NCBI GenBank assembly: GCA_012839185.1
Contig: DUNU01000021.1
Coordinates: 1 to 64,000, forward strand
Source of the DNA: Clostridiales bacterium
GTDB taxonomy: Bacteria > Bacillota > Clostridia > Oscillospirales > Acutalibacteraceae
Direction: 5' to 3'
DNA: 64,000 nt
Positions 43,381 to 53,386 of this stretch are shown here, in pieces. The notes beneath the pieces are model-generated. The model had not been told where the DNA came from and made no database searches. It saw only the letters and a list, made by a program, of their open reading frames with translations. Both the position numbers and the translations under genes were made by a program. The number at the start of each line of letters is the position of its first letter. The stretch's first letter is position 1.

Positions 43381-45327
43381 TTACACAGCTTTATAGAAAA
43401 CGGCTAATTTTTGAAAGTTGTAAATTATGGTTTTGAACATATTAAATATCATGGCGATAAGTTGTTTGATGCCGAGAATATCAAGTAGGTTTGCAAGATT
43501 TTCGTTATATTCCGCCTCAAAATATGACGGGAAATGGGTGGGAGTAAGCGGATTTTCCTCATCAAATTCCACATTCACACCGTTCATAATCATAAAATCA
43601 AAAGTGCGAGTACCAAGCGGTGTCGGACTACCGACCATTGTATAATTAACCGTGATTTCAATATTTTTTCTGCTTACTTGCGGAATTTCACCGAGAATAT
43701 CAAGCTCAATCGTTTCATTCGTTTTGAGATATTTCGCACAAGGAATTCTTGAAAATACAAAATCTGCTCCTCTGACATCAACGGAAAGTATTCTCATATC
43801 GTAATTTTGGCTTAAATTCCTGATTATAAGTTTTGTATCATCGCTGTTTAAGAAACCTTCGACGGAATTATTAAACTGTGCAAATACCGCTTTGGAACGG
43901 TTAGTAGTTGCGTGAAACTGCGGGAACGATTTATCATCGAAAACGGTTGAAATTTTACCAAATACACATTTTTTGAAAAGCGAATGGGTGAAAGCATCAT
44001 TTAATACCATACCGTGATAAAGTCCGTCAACCGCCCAAGTTGCGTCGGGAAGATAACCGCAGGAAAGGTCAATGCACATATCGGGGGAAACGTGATAATG
44101 CTCATTGCAGACAGTACCGACCTGTTCGTAACCGTCGCTAAATCTATATCCCCAATCGGCAACCTTCGCACCGGTTGAACAATTTGCGGTGATAATGGCA
44201 TCGCCACTCATATCATAACCCGCAACCGAATGAATGTTATATCCCGCAATAATTGTGATATTTGTCCCGTTTGCCTTAAGTTCATTAAACCTCTCGGTCA
44301 TTGTCGGCATAATTTCATAGTGCATTCTGTCGGATACTGCGATAAGTTCGGCACTTTCAACCGGATCGAGCAAGCGAGCCTTATATTCTTCATAAAGTTC
44401 AACGGGAACAAAATCCCACATTGAAGTCCAATAGAGAATTACGTCATATATATAAGGTATAAGAGCGGCAATAAAATCATCAAGAAAACCTAATTTCTCA
44501 GCCTTGACAAGCCAATGATAGTCTTCTTCCCATATAAAGCCGTGTTCGAGGAAATAAATAAGAGTAAGTTCGTCAAGTTCAATTCTTTTTGCAAAAGCAT
44601 CGGCAGCGAGCGACGCACCGCAAATGGCGGGAACAATTAAGTTTGCGTTCTTAACCCTGCCCTTATCGCCGTATAAGTTAAGATATACAGATACGACCTG
44701 ACCGCCGTGGGAGACAGCACAAATATTGACCTGTTCTTTGCCGGTCTTTTCGCAAACAGTTTCAATAAAGCAATTAAGAGTATCGGCACAATATTCCGCA
44801 CCTTTCCGAAAATCAACATTTGAAGCCCAAATATTTTCCCAACCGCAAATTTCCGCAAGTTCGCCGGCAATAACGGCTTCGGGCATGGTGTCGCCGTTTT
44901 CGTTATCCATAAGATAGGGAGCATAACATTTATCAATATCGCAATATTCGGGCGAGCAATAGGGTGTTCTTACATTATTAACGGAAGTGCCATCGGGATT
45001 GCACGCAATAATTCCAATATTTTCGGAAATATATGTACCGACAATACCTGCAAGACGCTCAGGATCTTTTACAATCCATTCACCGAGACCGCAAAGCAGA
45101 GGTCCTGCATTATCGGAAACAGCACCACCGACTTCATTAAAATCAAGTCCCCAAACCTTCTCGGATGTACCGTCTTCGTTAAACATGAAAAGAGGGGATG
45201 ACGAATAGCCTGCAACCATAATAACAGGAGTTCCGTCATATTCATTTTCTCCGGCTGCTCCGACTGTTACGACACATACGGAGAACGCCAAAACAATTGA
45301 AAGTACAATACATATAGCCTTTTTCAT
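43381..45327 (-). CDS. Large secreted alpha/beta hydrolase (lipase-like)
   Basis: A 648-residue exported protein with a signal peptide (AICIVLSIVLAFSVCVVTVG). The hydrolase region contains VIMVAGYSSSPLFMFN, a nucleophile elbow AVSHGGQVVSVYLN (Ser-His-Gly-Gly), and a candidate late His in CNEHYHVSPDM; together these resemble LCAT/lipase-like esterases. The C-terminal region is beta-rich, ending in a hydrophobic helix (LIAMIFNMFKTIIYNF), similar in character to the tails of other secreted proteins here. It sits alone between the TIR gene and the restriction genes. The substrate is unknown. Confidence 0.75.
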   Translation of the reverse strand: MKKAICIVLSIVLAFSVCVVTVGAAGENEYDGTPVIMVAGYSSSPLFMFNEDGTSEKVWGLDFNEVGGAVSDNAGPLLCGLGEWIVKDPERLAGIVGTYISENIGIIACNPDGTSVNNVRTPYCSPEYCDIDKCYAPYLMDNENGDTMPEAVIAGELAEICGWENIWASNVDFRKGAEYCADTLNCFIETVCEKTGKEQVNICAVSHGGQVVSVYLNLYGDKGRVKNANLIVPAICGASLAADAFAKRIELDELTLIYFLEHGFIWEEDYHWLVKAEKLGFLDDFIAALIPYIYDVILYWTSMWDFVPVELYEEYKARLLDPVESAELIAVSDRMHYEIMPTMTERFNELKANGTNITIIAGYNIHSVAGYDMSGDAIITANCSTGAKVADWGYRFSDGYEQVGTVCNEHYHVSPDMCIDLSCGYLPDATWAVDGLYHGMVLNDAFTHSLFKKCVFGKISTVFDDKSFPQFHATTNRSKAVFAQFNNSVEGFLNSDDTKLIIRNLSQNYDMRILSVDVRGADFVFSRIPCAKYLKTNETIELDILGEIPQVSRKNIEITVNYTMVGSPTPLGTRTFDFMIMNGVNVEFDEENPLTPTHFPSYFEAEYNENLANLLDILGIKQLIAMIFNMFKTIIYNFQKLAVFYKAV

Positions 45328-45383
45328 TTATACTACACTTCCTTTTCAAAATATACAAAATGAAATAAAACAGATTTATTACC

Positions 45384-46130
45384 TTATTTTCTGAACACAA
45401 ACAGATATTCGTGTGCAATTAACAAGAAATTATATTTTATACTGTTTGTTTTCCAATATCCCGTTGCTTTGCAATTATGCTGTTCTTTAATTATTATTTC
45501 TTTCAGCTTAAATCCGGCATCTTCAAAAACACGCATAACATCAAAAGACATTGGTATCATACAGCCTTTTTGACGAGTATCACCCATAAGAACAGCACAG
45601 AATTTATCCTTTTTCAGCACCCGATAGCTTTCAGCCGCAACCTTTTTCATTTCCTCAAGAAAATCTTTAACTTTTAATAAAGATAAATCTTCCGGAATAT
45701 CCTCGCTATATTTAATAATATCAGCATACGGAGGATGAGTACAAATTAAATCAATACTGTTATCCGACACAAAGTCAAGATTTCTTGCATCACCTTTACG
45801 AATGTATACTTTTCCATTTGCACCCTCGTGTTCAAATGCTGTTTTCTCTTTGCAACGAGCAAGAGCAATGTCATTTACATCAACACCAATAACATTTCGG
45901 TTAAGTAACTTTGCTTCCACAAGAGTAGTACCGCCTCCGACAAATTGGTCAAGAACTAAATCATTTTCTTCCGAATAACGAAGCAGAATGTTACGGGGAA
46001 TGTATGGCGACCAATTACCACGCCATTTAGCATCATGCGTTGCCCAATCGCCACGTTTTGGAAATGTCCAATGCGTAGTCATTTCCAATTCAAAATCTTC
46101 CGGTTCCCATTTAATGATTTTCTTTTGCAT
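45384..46130 (-). CDS. DNA amino-methyltransferase of the DpnII-type locus
   Basis: A 248-residue S-adenosylmethionine methyltransferase. The SAM motif is LDQFVGGGTTLVEAK near residue 60, and the catalytic motif IV is DLICTHPPYADIIKYS near 125. THPPY in this order (motif I before IV) is unusual compared with the DPPY/NPPY of adenine enzymes and the TSPPY of cytosine-N4 enzymes. By its place beside a DpnII-like nuclease and a Dam it may be the second methylase of the system (DpnA role), but its base preference cannot be read. Its ATG overlaps the nuclease stop by one base. Confidence 0.8.
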   Translation of the reverse strand: MQKKIIKWEPEDFELEMTTHWTFPKRGDWATHDAKWRGNWSPYIPRNILLRYSEENDLVLDQFVGGGTTLVEAKLLNRNVIGVDVNDIALARCKEKTAFEHEGANGKVYIRKGDARNLDFVSDNSIDLICTHPPYADIIKYSEDIPEDLSLLKVKDFLEEMKKVAAESYRVLKKDKFCAVLMGDTRQKGCMIPMSFDVMRVFEDAGFKLKEIIIKEQHNCKATGYWKTNSIKYNFLLIAHEYLFVFRK

Positions 46131-47011
46131 TACTTGAAAACCTCTGAGATAATTCCATCTTCCAAATCCTGAATATTATAAACATGTTCCATTGCGTCAA
46201 AAGTTTCTTCAAGATTGTTTCGAGCATCCAACCAACCTTTTCCATCGGTAAACCATACAAAAGTGAAGTTGTTAATTCCCTGTGCTTCTTGAGAAATTTG
46301 TTTATAACTGCGTGCTGTTTCGTTTAACTTTGAACCGCTGCTTGCATAAAAATTTGTTTCTATGCCGAAAATGGTGTTTTCTGTCTTAATTACAAAATCA
46401 AAACGCTTGACGGTTTTTCCTTTATTAGAAATTGCAGACAAATCAAGATGGAATTTCTTTTCAATCTCCTTGATTCTCATTTCCTTAAAATATGTTTCAT
46501 CCTTGATAAAACCCGCTTTTGCAATAAAACTCTCAACTAAATTCTCCATAAGATGTCCGCCACGATTTTTGCGACCGTTTGAATCAAGTCCGGTTTCAAC
46601 TCCTGTTGCATAGTCAACCAAATTGTTTACAATATGATTTTGAAGCAAATCAAATAATCCGGTTTCTCTCATAAAATACTTATATCTCTCGTAGTCAGCA
46701 TTGCTTTTTGGCATACTTTTTCCAAAATCAAAATGATACAAATAACCGCCCTTTTCATCTTGACAGTATATTTCATTCACTCTGACTGCCAATAACAAAG
46801 GAATACAATTCAAGACTTCAGGATATTTTCTTAATAAACCCTCAAAATCTGCCTCAATATTCTTTGAGCCAATAAGTGAATTTAAGATATTAAGTTCAAC
46901 TTTGATATTATCTACATTTCTATGGACTTTTTCAAAATCTATATAATAGCCGTAGTCAGCAATACTATCACGAAAACCCGATAGCCAAATATCAAAATCT
47001 CTGCTTGCCAT
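46130..47011 (-). CDS. DpnII-type restriction endonuclease
   Basis: A 293-residue type II endonuclease expected to cut unmethylated GATC. Signatures: YATGVETGLDSNGRKNRGGH, then VKRFDFVIKTENTIFGIETNFY with the Asp ... Glu-x-Asn catalytic pair, and GSKLNETARSYKQIS, all characteristic of DpnII/MboI-type enzymes. The ATG at 47011 is preceded by AGAAGGAG and follows the previous stop by one base. The GATC specificity is inferred from family and neighbours. Confidence 0.9.
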   Translation of the reverse strand: MASRDFDIWLSGFRDSIADYGYYIDFEKVHRNVDNIKVELNILNSLIGSKNIEADFEGLLRKYPEVLNCIPLLLAVRVNEIYCQDEKGGYLYHFDFGKSMPKSNADYERYKYFMRETGLFDLLQNHIVNNLVDYATGVETGLDSNGRKNRGGHLMENLVESFIAKAGFIKDETYFKEMRIKEIEKKFHLDLSAISNKGKTVKRFDFVIKTENTIFGIETNFYASSGSKLNETARSYKQISQEAQGINNFTFVWFTDGKGWLDARNNLEETFDAMEHVYNIQDLEDGIISEVFK

Positions 47012-47012
47012 A

Positions 47013-47549
47013 TTAACTCCTTCTTCCGCCAAAGCCAGCAGTTGATAAAATTTTAAAAATATCTCGGTCTGCTTCAAGCAATTCTTCGATAATACTGCCA
47101 AACATATACGCATCTTCGCGGTTTGTCTTTTCTTGTACCGCCAACAATTCCATCAGAACATACAAAAACTCAACATCATATTCACCAAATGCGTTGAGAG
47201 CAAAATACTGTTCAATTTTTATGTCTTTTTCGCCGTTCTCAATTAAAGCTTTCAATGTATCAAAATCATTGTTGACAAGCGGTACACATGTATTCCAACA
47301 GTTTTGTATAGCAGTCAAATATTTCTTGGTAAGTTCTTCGTTTCCTTGCATTTTCATCAAAATATCTACTGCCCAATGTATGTGTTTAGGAGTACGAATC
47401 CGCTTTCCGTCTTTCTTATATTTTATTAAAATATCAAATTGAGACAATCTTCCCTGAAAAACATAAATGATATAGTTGTCAAATACGAATTCTATTATTG
47501 CCTTCTTAGTTCTTTTTTCAATAAGTTGTGTGCCTTTTCTGATTTCCAT
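47013..47549 (-). CDS. Accessory protein of the restriction-modification locus
   Basis: A 178-residue protein of a family I cannot name. It begins MEIRKGTQLIEKRTKKAIIEFVFDN, has ILIKYKKDGKRIRTPKHIHWAVDILMKMQ and an acidic helical C-terminal half. It has no signal or membrane segment. It is fitted between the dam and endonuclease genes with gaps of 14 and 1 bases, so it is cotranscribed; a role in control, assembly or specificity of the system is inference. Confidence 0.7.
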   Translation of the reverse strand: MEIRKGTQLIEKRTKKAIIEFVFDNYIIYVFQGRLSQFDILIKYKKDGKRIRTPKHIHWAVDILMKMQGNEELTKKYLTAIQNCWNTCVPLVNNDFDTLKALIENGEKDIKIEQYFALNAFGEYDVEFLYVLMELLAVQEKTNREDAYMFGSIIEELLEADRDIFKILSTAGFGGRRS

Positions 47550-47563
47550 ACTATTAAATCCCC

Positions 47564-48466
47564 TTAAAAGTTTGATACAAGCAATTCTTTTATTTTTCCC
47601 CTTGCTTCGCTGTTGCAGTTGATCATTCGTGTTGCCTCAACTCTCTTAATTCTATGAGCAGAATAAATTTTATCAAAAAAGTCATCTTCCGTATTTGAGT
47701 TCTTTGGATCTGAATTGCTGACTACAACCTTCGCACCTTTCCTGTGCATAGCATCAACAAATCTTGCAAGCTCTATCTGCTCTTCATCGTTAAACAAGTT
47801 TTCGGTATATGCCGTAAAACTTGCAGTTTCAGTAATCGGACGGTACGGGGGATCTAAATATACAAAGGTTTTTGCATCGATAAAACCCTCTGACTTTCTG
47901 TAATCATCACAAACAATCTTAACATTTTGAAGTTTTTCTGAAACAGCTCGGAGGTTTTCCTCATCGCAAATCATCGGGTTTTTATAAGCCCCCATAGGTA
48001 CATTAAATAGTCCTTTTCTATTAACACGATACAATCCGTTAAAACAGGTCTTATTGAGGAATATCATGAGAGCTGCTTTTTCAATGTTTATATTCTCATT
48101 GCCGTTGATTTTCAAATCATTGAAAAGCTCACGCTTTGTCAAATAATATGTCTTACGATGTTTTGTGTCCATTGGCACATACTCATTCTGCATTATGCTA
48201 AGCATTTCAATCAATTCATCAATATCATCTCTGATAATACGATAAGCATTGATAAGCTCTGCGTTAATGTCGCTGATGTATACTTCTTCCAAACTGTACT
48301 TGCTCAGAATATCAAAAAGTACAGCACCACCGCCCACAAAAGGCTCTGCGTACTTTGTTATTTTCCCATTTTCAAAAGGATAATACTTTTCAATCTCGGA
48401 CAGAAGTTGTCCTTTTCCGCCTGCCCATTTCAAAAATGGTTTCACTTTCCTATAATCACTCATCAT
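47564..48466 (-). CDS. dam: Dam-type DNA adenine methyltransferase (DpnM-like)
   Basis: Methylates adenine N6, presumably in GATC, protecting host DNA from the adjacent DpnII-type nuclease. The 300-residue D12-class protein has VKPFLKWAGGKGQLLSEI and FVGGGAVLFDIL (SAM site), and the catalytic FVYLDPPYRP (DPPY). LIMFLNKTCFNGLYRVNRKG-like spacing (here AALMIFLNKTCFNGLYRVN) is typical. Two adjacent ATG codons could start it. It is the first gene of the four-gene locus. Confidence 0.93.
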   Translation of the reverse strand: MMSDYRKVKPFLKWAGGKGQLLSEIEKYYPFENGKITKYAEPFVGGGAVLFDILSKYSLEEVYISDINAELINAYRIIRDDIDELIEMLSIMQNEYVPMDTKHRKTYYLTKRELFNDLKINGNENINIEKAALMIFLNKTCFNGLYRVNRKGLFNVPMGAYKNPMICDEENLRAVSEKLQNVKIVCDDYRKSEGFIDAKTFVYLDPPYRPITETASFTAYTENLFNDEEQIELARFVDAMHRKGAKVVVSNSDPKNSNTEDDFFDKIYSAHRIKRVEATRMINCNSEARGKIKELLVSNF

Positions 48467-48557
48467 TTATCATCTACTTTTTACATTAATATGCTTTTCG
48501 CCGTGTTTTTTATTTCTCCTATATAAATCGTCAACTTTCACCTATTATTTTAAAACA

Positions 48558-49943
48558 CTAATTAACTTTCTCTTTCTTATCTACTCCTTTTATAAGGAGG
48601 ATGGCGACGGGGATAATCGTAAATAATGCGACAATACCCGCTGCGGTAAACATTGAGGCTGTGGGGACTATCTGTTTGACACCGAATTCGTTAATATAGG
48701 TCGTATTTGATGCACGAATTGAAAAGTCGCCAATCTTCGGACCGACAAACATCGGGATAAGAACAAAGAATATCATTCTGACACCTTGGAAAAGTCCGAC
48801 TTTATCGGCGGGAGTATGATCACGAATACTTGCGTTAAAAATAATTCCCAAAAGCCCGTAGCCTAAAAACAGCGGAGCTATACCGAGGACAAAAGTTCCC
48901 ATACTTGTGGCTTTGCCTGCCACAAACAAACCAATAATAAAGCAAGCAAGGGAAACAATCATAAATATTTTTTTGCCGAACTTGTCAATGAGTTTGCCTA
49001 TTGTGATAAGTCCGACAACGACAACAACCAGAGCGACAGCGGCAACAATGAAGTGCCAAGGTCTGAGAGATGCCAAAGCATCAAGCGAAAGACCGAGTTG
49101 ATGTTCTAAATATATGAGGAGATAAGGGAAAAACACCTGAATGGCGATTGAATAAATACAAATCGCCGCAAGGTTAGTGTATAATATTGAGTTTTCTTTG
49201 ATAACGGAAGGACGAAAACCATAGATAAGATTTTTGAAATAATCCTTTGCAGGCTCTTTCTCGCCATGTACGGTTTCATTGAGGGTAAACAATCCTATTA
49301 TTCCGCATACAACAACGGAAAAACCTAAAATCAGGAAGAATTTTGAATAGCCTATCGTCTCAACCAAGGCACCAAGTCCCAGAACAACACCCATTGCACC
49401 GAAAGGCATTAGAGCCAATACACTCTCAACGGTGGCACGGTTTGAACTGTCGCAACTTTCCGTTACATAAGCGTTAAACGCCGAGTCATTTGCCGTACTT
49501 CCCATAAAAGTCATAACGCAGTCCATTACAATAACGGTTATAACTGTGGCGGTAAGTATTTTTATTTCATCGGTCAGATTAAATAAAAGTGCAATATTGT
49601 CGCAAGAGATAAAACCAAAAGCAGCGGTAGTTATACCCCAGGCAATATAACCCGCACTGATGAAAATCTTACGCTTACGCATATTATCAGAGAGATTGCC
49701 CATTATAAACGTGGTAAGAACTGCAGTAATTGCCGAATATGCAACCATCTTTGAAATGGCGGTTGTTACACTCATTGAGCCGTCAATAGCCGTTTGCGAC
49801 ATTCCTTTATAGACGGAATTATACAAAAATGTGTTGAAATACATATTTTCAACATTCCAAGCTATTTGACCGATAAGTCCGAACATAATAATATTGAACC
49901 ATACTCTTTTGGACAGCTTGTTTGTGGATAGTTTATTTTTCAT
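48558..49943 (-). CDS. MFS transporter
   Basis: A 461-residue transporter with 12 predicted membrane helices. It begins VWFNIIMFGLIGQIAWNVENMYFNTFLYN, a start seen in MFS proteins found near sugar genes of clostridia, and has the loop NLSDNMRKRKIFISAGY resembling the MFS signature between helices 2 and 3. The substrate cannot be determined. It lies after the DUF1846 gene with a good RBS (AAGGAGAG). Confidence 0.85.
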   Translation of the reverse strand: MKNKLSTNKLSKRVWFNIIMFGLIGQIAWNVENMYFNTFLYNSVYKGMSQTAIDGSMSVTTAISKMVAYSAITAVLTTFIMGNLSDNMRKRKIFISAGYIAWGITTAAFGFISCDNIALLFNLTDEIKILTATVITVIVMDCVMTFMGSTANDSAFNAYVTESCDSSNRATVESVLALMPFGAMGVVLGLGALVETIGYSKFFLILGFSVVVCGIIGLFTLNETVHGEKEPAKDYFKNLIYGFRPSVIKENSILYTNLAAICIYSIAIQVFFPYLLIYLEHQLGLSLDALASLRPWHFIVAAVALVVVVVGLITIGKLIDKFGKKIFMIVSLACFIIGLFVAGKATSMGTFVLGIAPLFLGYGLLGIIFNASIRDHTPADKVGLFQGVRMIFFVLIPMFVGPKIGDFSIRASNTTYINEFGVKQIVPTASMFTAAGIVALFTIIPVAILLIKGVDKKEKVN

Positions 49944-49985
49944 CGTTCTCTCCTTATATTAAATCGCTGAATAGTAAAGAAGTTA

Positions 49986-51473
49986 TCAGCCGTGATAAAA
50001 CTTCTTTGTCTGATATACCGGCTCGCAGGTTAAATTGATACCGAGTTTTCTGAATACATCTTCGTCAACCTGTGCTAAAATTACGGTGGAATGTGCCTCA
50101 CAACATTTCAGTTTCGGAATTTGTGCAAGAGCTGATTTTGCGTTTTCATCGCTGTTTGCACAGACAGTCAAGGCAACCAAAAGTTCATCTAAATGCAAAC
50201 GAGGGTTGTTGTTTCCGAGTATTTCCGTCTTTAACCTCTGGACTGGCTGAATAATTTCTGGGGAAATTAAATCTACCTCATCAGGTATTCCGGCAAGGGT
50301 TTTTATTGCATTTAAGAGCATTGCGGAAGATGCACCTAAAAGTTTGCTTGTCTTTCCGGTGATTATTCTGCCGTCTTCAAGTTCGAGTGCAACGGCGGGT
50401 TGGTCATCTGTAGCCTCACTCTTTTCAAGTGCAGCGACAACTACCTTGCGTGAATTAGAGGTTATTCCGCATTTTTTCATCAACAATTCAATTTTCTTTG
50501 CTGTTTCTTCCGTCTCTCTGTCCTTGCGAACATCACATAATGCGTTATAATAACGGCGAATTATCTCATCCTCTGCAGCTTTGCGGACAGCTGCATCGTC
50601 AACAATACAAAATCCAGCCATATTTACGCCCATATCGGTAGGCGACTTATACGGACTTTCTCCCCAAATATCCTTAAACATTGCGTTTAGAACGGGAAAA
50701 ATCTCAACATCTCGATTATAATTAACAGTAGTTTTTCCGTATGCTTCAAGATGCCATGGGTCTATCATATTAACATCTTTCAAATCAGCAGTAGCAGCTT
50801 CATAAGCAAGATTTACCGAATGATTTAAGGGCAAATTCCATATCGGAAATGTTTCAAATTTAGCATATCCGGCTTTAATTCCACGCTTATGTTCATGGAA
50901 AAGCTGAGAAAGACAAACTGCCATCTTGCCGCTTCCCGGACCGGGTGCCGTAACGACAACAAGCGGACGAGAAGTTTCAATATAATCATTACCGCCCAAA
51001 CCTTCTTCACAAACTATTTTATCAACATCATAAGGGTAGCCGTCAATGCTGTAATGCAAATATACTTTTACACCCAGTTTTTCAAGCTTTTGCTTAAACG
51101 CGAGAGCCTGCGGTTTGTCGTCATATCGGGAAATAACAACCGAACCGACAAAAAGACCAATACCACGAAATTCGTCAATAAGCCTTAAAACATCCGAGTC
51201 GTATGTAATACCCAAATCACGACGGATTTTATTCTTTTCTATGTCGGAAGAATTGATTACTATAACAATCTCTACCCGATCAGCCAATTTTTTGAGCATT
51301 TGCAATTTACTGTCGGGCATAAAGCCGGGCAATACGCGTGCTGCATGAAAATCATCAAACAACTTTCCGCCAAATTCCAGATAGAGTTTGCCGCCAAAAT
51401 CAGTGATACGGCGAACTATTTGTTCCGATTGTTTCTGAATGTATAAATCGTTATCAAAACCGTGACGAATCAT
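49986..51473 (-). CDS. DUF1846 protein
   Basis: A 495-residue protein of the DUF1846 (UPF0371) family. It starts GFDNDLYIQKQSEQIVRRI, followed by GKLYLEFGGKLFDDFHAARVLPGF and TAPGPGSGKMAVCLSQL, a nucleotide-loop-like motif, all diagnostic. The family is conserved in Firmicutes and suggested to bind nucleotides; its role is not established. It is downstream of aspS with a 95-base gap that holds a hairpin. RBS GGAG precedes the ATG. Confidence 0.9.
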   Translation of the reverse strand: MIRHGFDNDLYIQKQSEQIVRRITDFGGKLYLEFGGKLFDDFHAARVLPGFMPDSKLQMLKKLADRVEIVIVINSSDIEKNKIRRDLGITYDSDVLRLIDEFRGIGLFVGSVVISRYDDKPQALAFKQKLEKLGVKVYLHYSIDGYPYDVDKIVCEEGLGGNDYIETSRPLVVVTAPGPGSGKMAVCLSQLFHEHKRGIKAGYAKFETFPIWNLPLNHSVNLAYEAATADLKDVNMIDPWHLEAYGKTTVNYNRDVEIFPVLNAMFKDIWGESPYKSPTDMGVNMAGFCIVDDAAVRKAAEDEIIRRYYNALCDVRKDRETEETAKKIELLMKKCGITSNSRKVVVAALEKSEATDDQPAVALELEDGRIITGKTSKLLGASSAMLLNAIKTLAGIPDEVDLISPEIIQPVQRLKTEILGNNNPRLHLDELLVALTVCANSDENAKSALAQIPKLKCCEAHSTVILAQVDEDVFRKLGINLTCEPVYQTKKFYHG

Positions 51474-51511
51474 AAAATATCTCCAATTCCTGAGTATGAA
51501 ATATTGTTGCT

Positions 51512-51550
51512 TAATAAGGTGAAGGTGGAAATCACAGACTTTGTATTCCC
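51512..51550 (-). terminator. Hairpin between aspS and the DUF1846 gene
   Basis: TGAAGGTGG and CCACCTTCA pair over a loop of about 20 bases. There is no strong T-run on the minus strand, so it may attenuate or process the transcript. Confidence 0.45.
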
Positions 51551-51568
51551 ACCTTCATTAAAATTACA

Positions 51569-53350
51569 TTACTCGTTATTGCCGATTATTGCAATACCAA
51601 GTTCATCAAGTTGTGCCTTATCAACCTCTGCCGGACAATTTGTCATAGCTTCAGTTGCATCCTTAAGTTTCGGATAAGGAATAACATCACGCAAAGATTC
51701 CGCATGAACCATCTGCATAATAAGACGATCCAAACCGATACCCATACCACCGTGCGGTGGTGCTCCGTACTTAAATGCATCAAGGAGATAACCGAATTTT
51801 GAATATGCATCTTCCTTTGAAATTCCCAGCAAATCAAATATTCTCGACTGCAAATCGGGATTGGTAATACGAATGGAGCCGGAGGAAAGTTCAATGCCGT
51901 TAAGCACCAAATCATAACACTTTGCACGGACTTTTTCCTTATCGGTTTCAAGATATTCAAGACACTCATCCATCGGAGAAGTAAAGGGATGATGCATTGC
52001 TACGAATTGACCAAGTTCCTCGTCCCAGTCAAAGAAAGGAAATTCGGTAATCCACAATAAATTAAACTTGTCTTTCGGGATAATATCAAGTTTCCTTGCT
52101 ACTTCGCAACGAAGTTGACCGAGAACGGACAATGCCTTGTTCTTAGCATCGGCAATAATTAAAACAACATCGCCGGTTTCTGCTCCTGCCTTTTCCAAAA
52201 TGGCAGACATCTCATCTTCTGTCATAAATTTTGCAAAAGATGATGCTATACCGTCATCAGTCAAGCGAATCCATGCAAGTCCCTTTGCACCGCTGCCCTT
52301 TGCAAGTTCGGTAAGTTTATCAATCTCTTTTCTTGTAAGCGCTGACACGGCATTTTTTGCCGTAATCCCGCGAACGGTACCGCCGTCGGCAACACAACCC
52401 GAAAATACCGAAAATCCGCAATCTTTCACAATGTCGGAAAGGTCATAAAGTTTCATTTCAAAACGGGTGTCAGGCTTGTCCGTGCCGTAATTGTCCATAG
52501 CCTCTTTGAAAGTAAGACGAGGAAGCGGCAACTGAATATCTACATCAATAGCCTTCTTGAAAACTTCCTTCACATACCCTTCGCCGACTCTTATAACGTC
52601 CTCAACCTCAACAAATGACATTTCCATGTCAATCTGAGTAAATTCGGGCTGTCTGTCTGCACGAGAGTCTTCATCTCTGAAACACCTTGCAAGTTGAATA
52701 TATTTATCAAAACCCGCAACCATGGAAAGTTGTTTATAAAGCTGAGGGGACTGAGGCAAAGCATAGAATGTTCCCTTATGTAATCTTGAAGGGACTAAAA
52801 AGTCACGAGCACCTTCGGGAGTAGAGCGAATGAGAATGGGAGTATCAAGCTCAATAAAGCCCTCGTCATAGAAATAGTCACGCGTAATTTTCATGACTTT
52901 ATTACGAAGGAGTATGTTAGACTGCAAATCAGGTCGTCTTAAATCCAAATAACGATGTTTAAGACGCTGAGTTTCTCCCGTCGGACAATTTTCGATAATC
53001 TCAAAAGGCGGAGTTTCGCTCTTGCCTAAAATGCGAACTTCGGTAACTTCAATCTCAATATCACCGGTTTTAAGCTCCGCATTTTTAGAGCTTCTTTCAC
53101 GCACAATGCCGCCGACTGCCAAAACATACTCGGAACGAACAGCATTTGCCTTTTCAAAAACATCGCTTGCCGTCGTATCATCCAAAGCAAGTTGAACAAT
53201 ACCGGTACGGTCACGAAGATCAATAAACAAAAGCGAACCTAAATTACGACGACGTTGCACCCATCCGCAAACGCCTACTGTTTTCCCGATATCCGCCACG
53301 GTCAAATTTCCGCAATATCCGGTTCTCTTAAATCCCTGTAAATAGTCCAT
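51569..53350 (-). CDS. aspS: Aspartyl-tRNA synthetase (bacterial type)
   Basis: Charges tRNA-Asp (and possibly tRNA-Asn). The 593-residue length and the inserted GAD domain (residues about 290-400) mark the bacterial type. The anticodon-binding domain at the N-terminus has VCGWVQRRRNLGSLLFIDLRD; motif 2 is CFRDEDSRADRQPEFTQID; motif 3 is GIGLDRLIMQM. No GatCAB genes are in the window, so discriminating behaviour cannot be inferred. It follows hisS by 36 bases. I see no T-box leader before it. Confidence 0.97.
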   Translation of the reverse strand: MDYLQGFKRTGYCGNLTVADIGKTVGVCGWVQRRRNLGSLLFIDLRDRTGIVQLALDDTTASDVFEKANAVRSEYVLAVGGIVRERSSKNAELKTGDIEIEVTEVRILGKSETPPFEIIENCPTGETQRLKHRYLDLRRPDLQSNILLRNKVMKITRDYFYDEGFIELDTPILIRSTPEGARDFLVPSRLHKGTFYALPQSPQLYKQLSMVAGFDKYIQLARCFRDEDSRADRQPEFTQIDMEMSFVEVEDVIRVGEGYVKEVFKKAIDVDIQLPLPRLTFKEAMDNYGTDKPDTRFEMKLYDLSDIVKDCGFSVFSGCVADGGTVRGITAKNAVSALTRKEIDKLTELAKGSGAKGLAWIRLTDDGIASSFAKFMTEDEMSAILEKAGAETGDVVLIIADAKNKALSVLGQLRCEVARKLDIIPKDKFNLLWITEFPFFDWDEELGQFVAMHHPFTSPMDECLEYLETDKEKVRAKCYDLVLNGIELSSGSIRITNPDLQSRIFDLLGISKEDAYSKFGYLLDAFKYGAPPHGGMGIGLDRLIMQMVHAESLRDVIPYPKLKDATEAMTNCPAEVDKAQLDELGIAIIGNNE

Positions 53351-53386
53351 ATTATACCTAATTTCTTGTCAAATCAATAATTTCTA

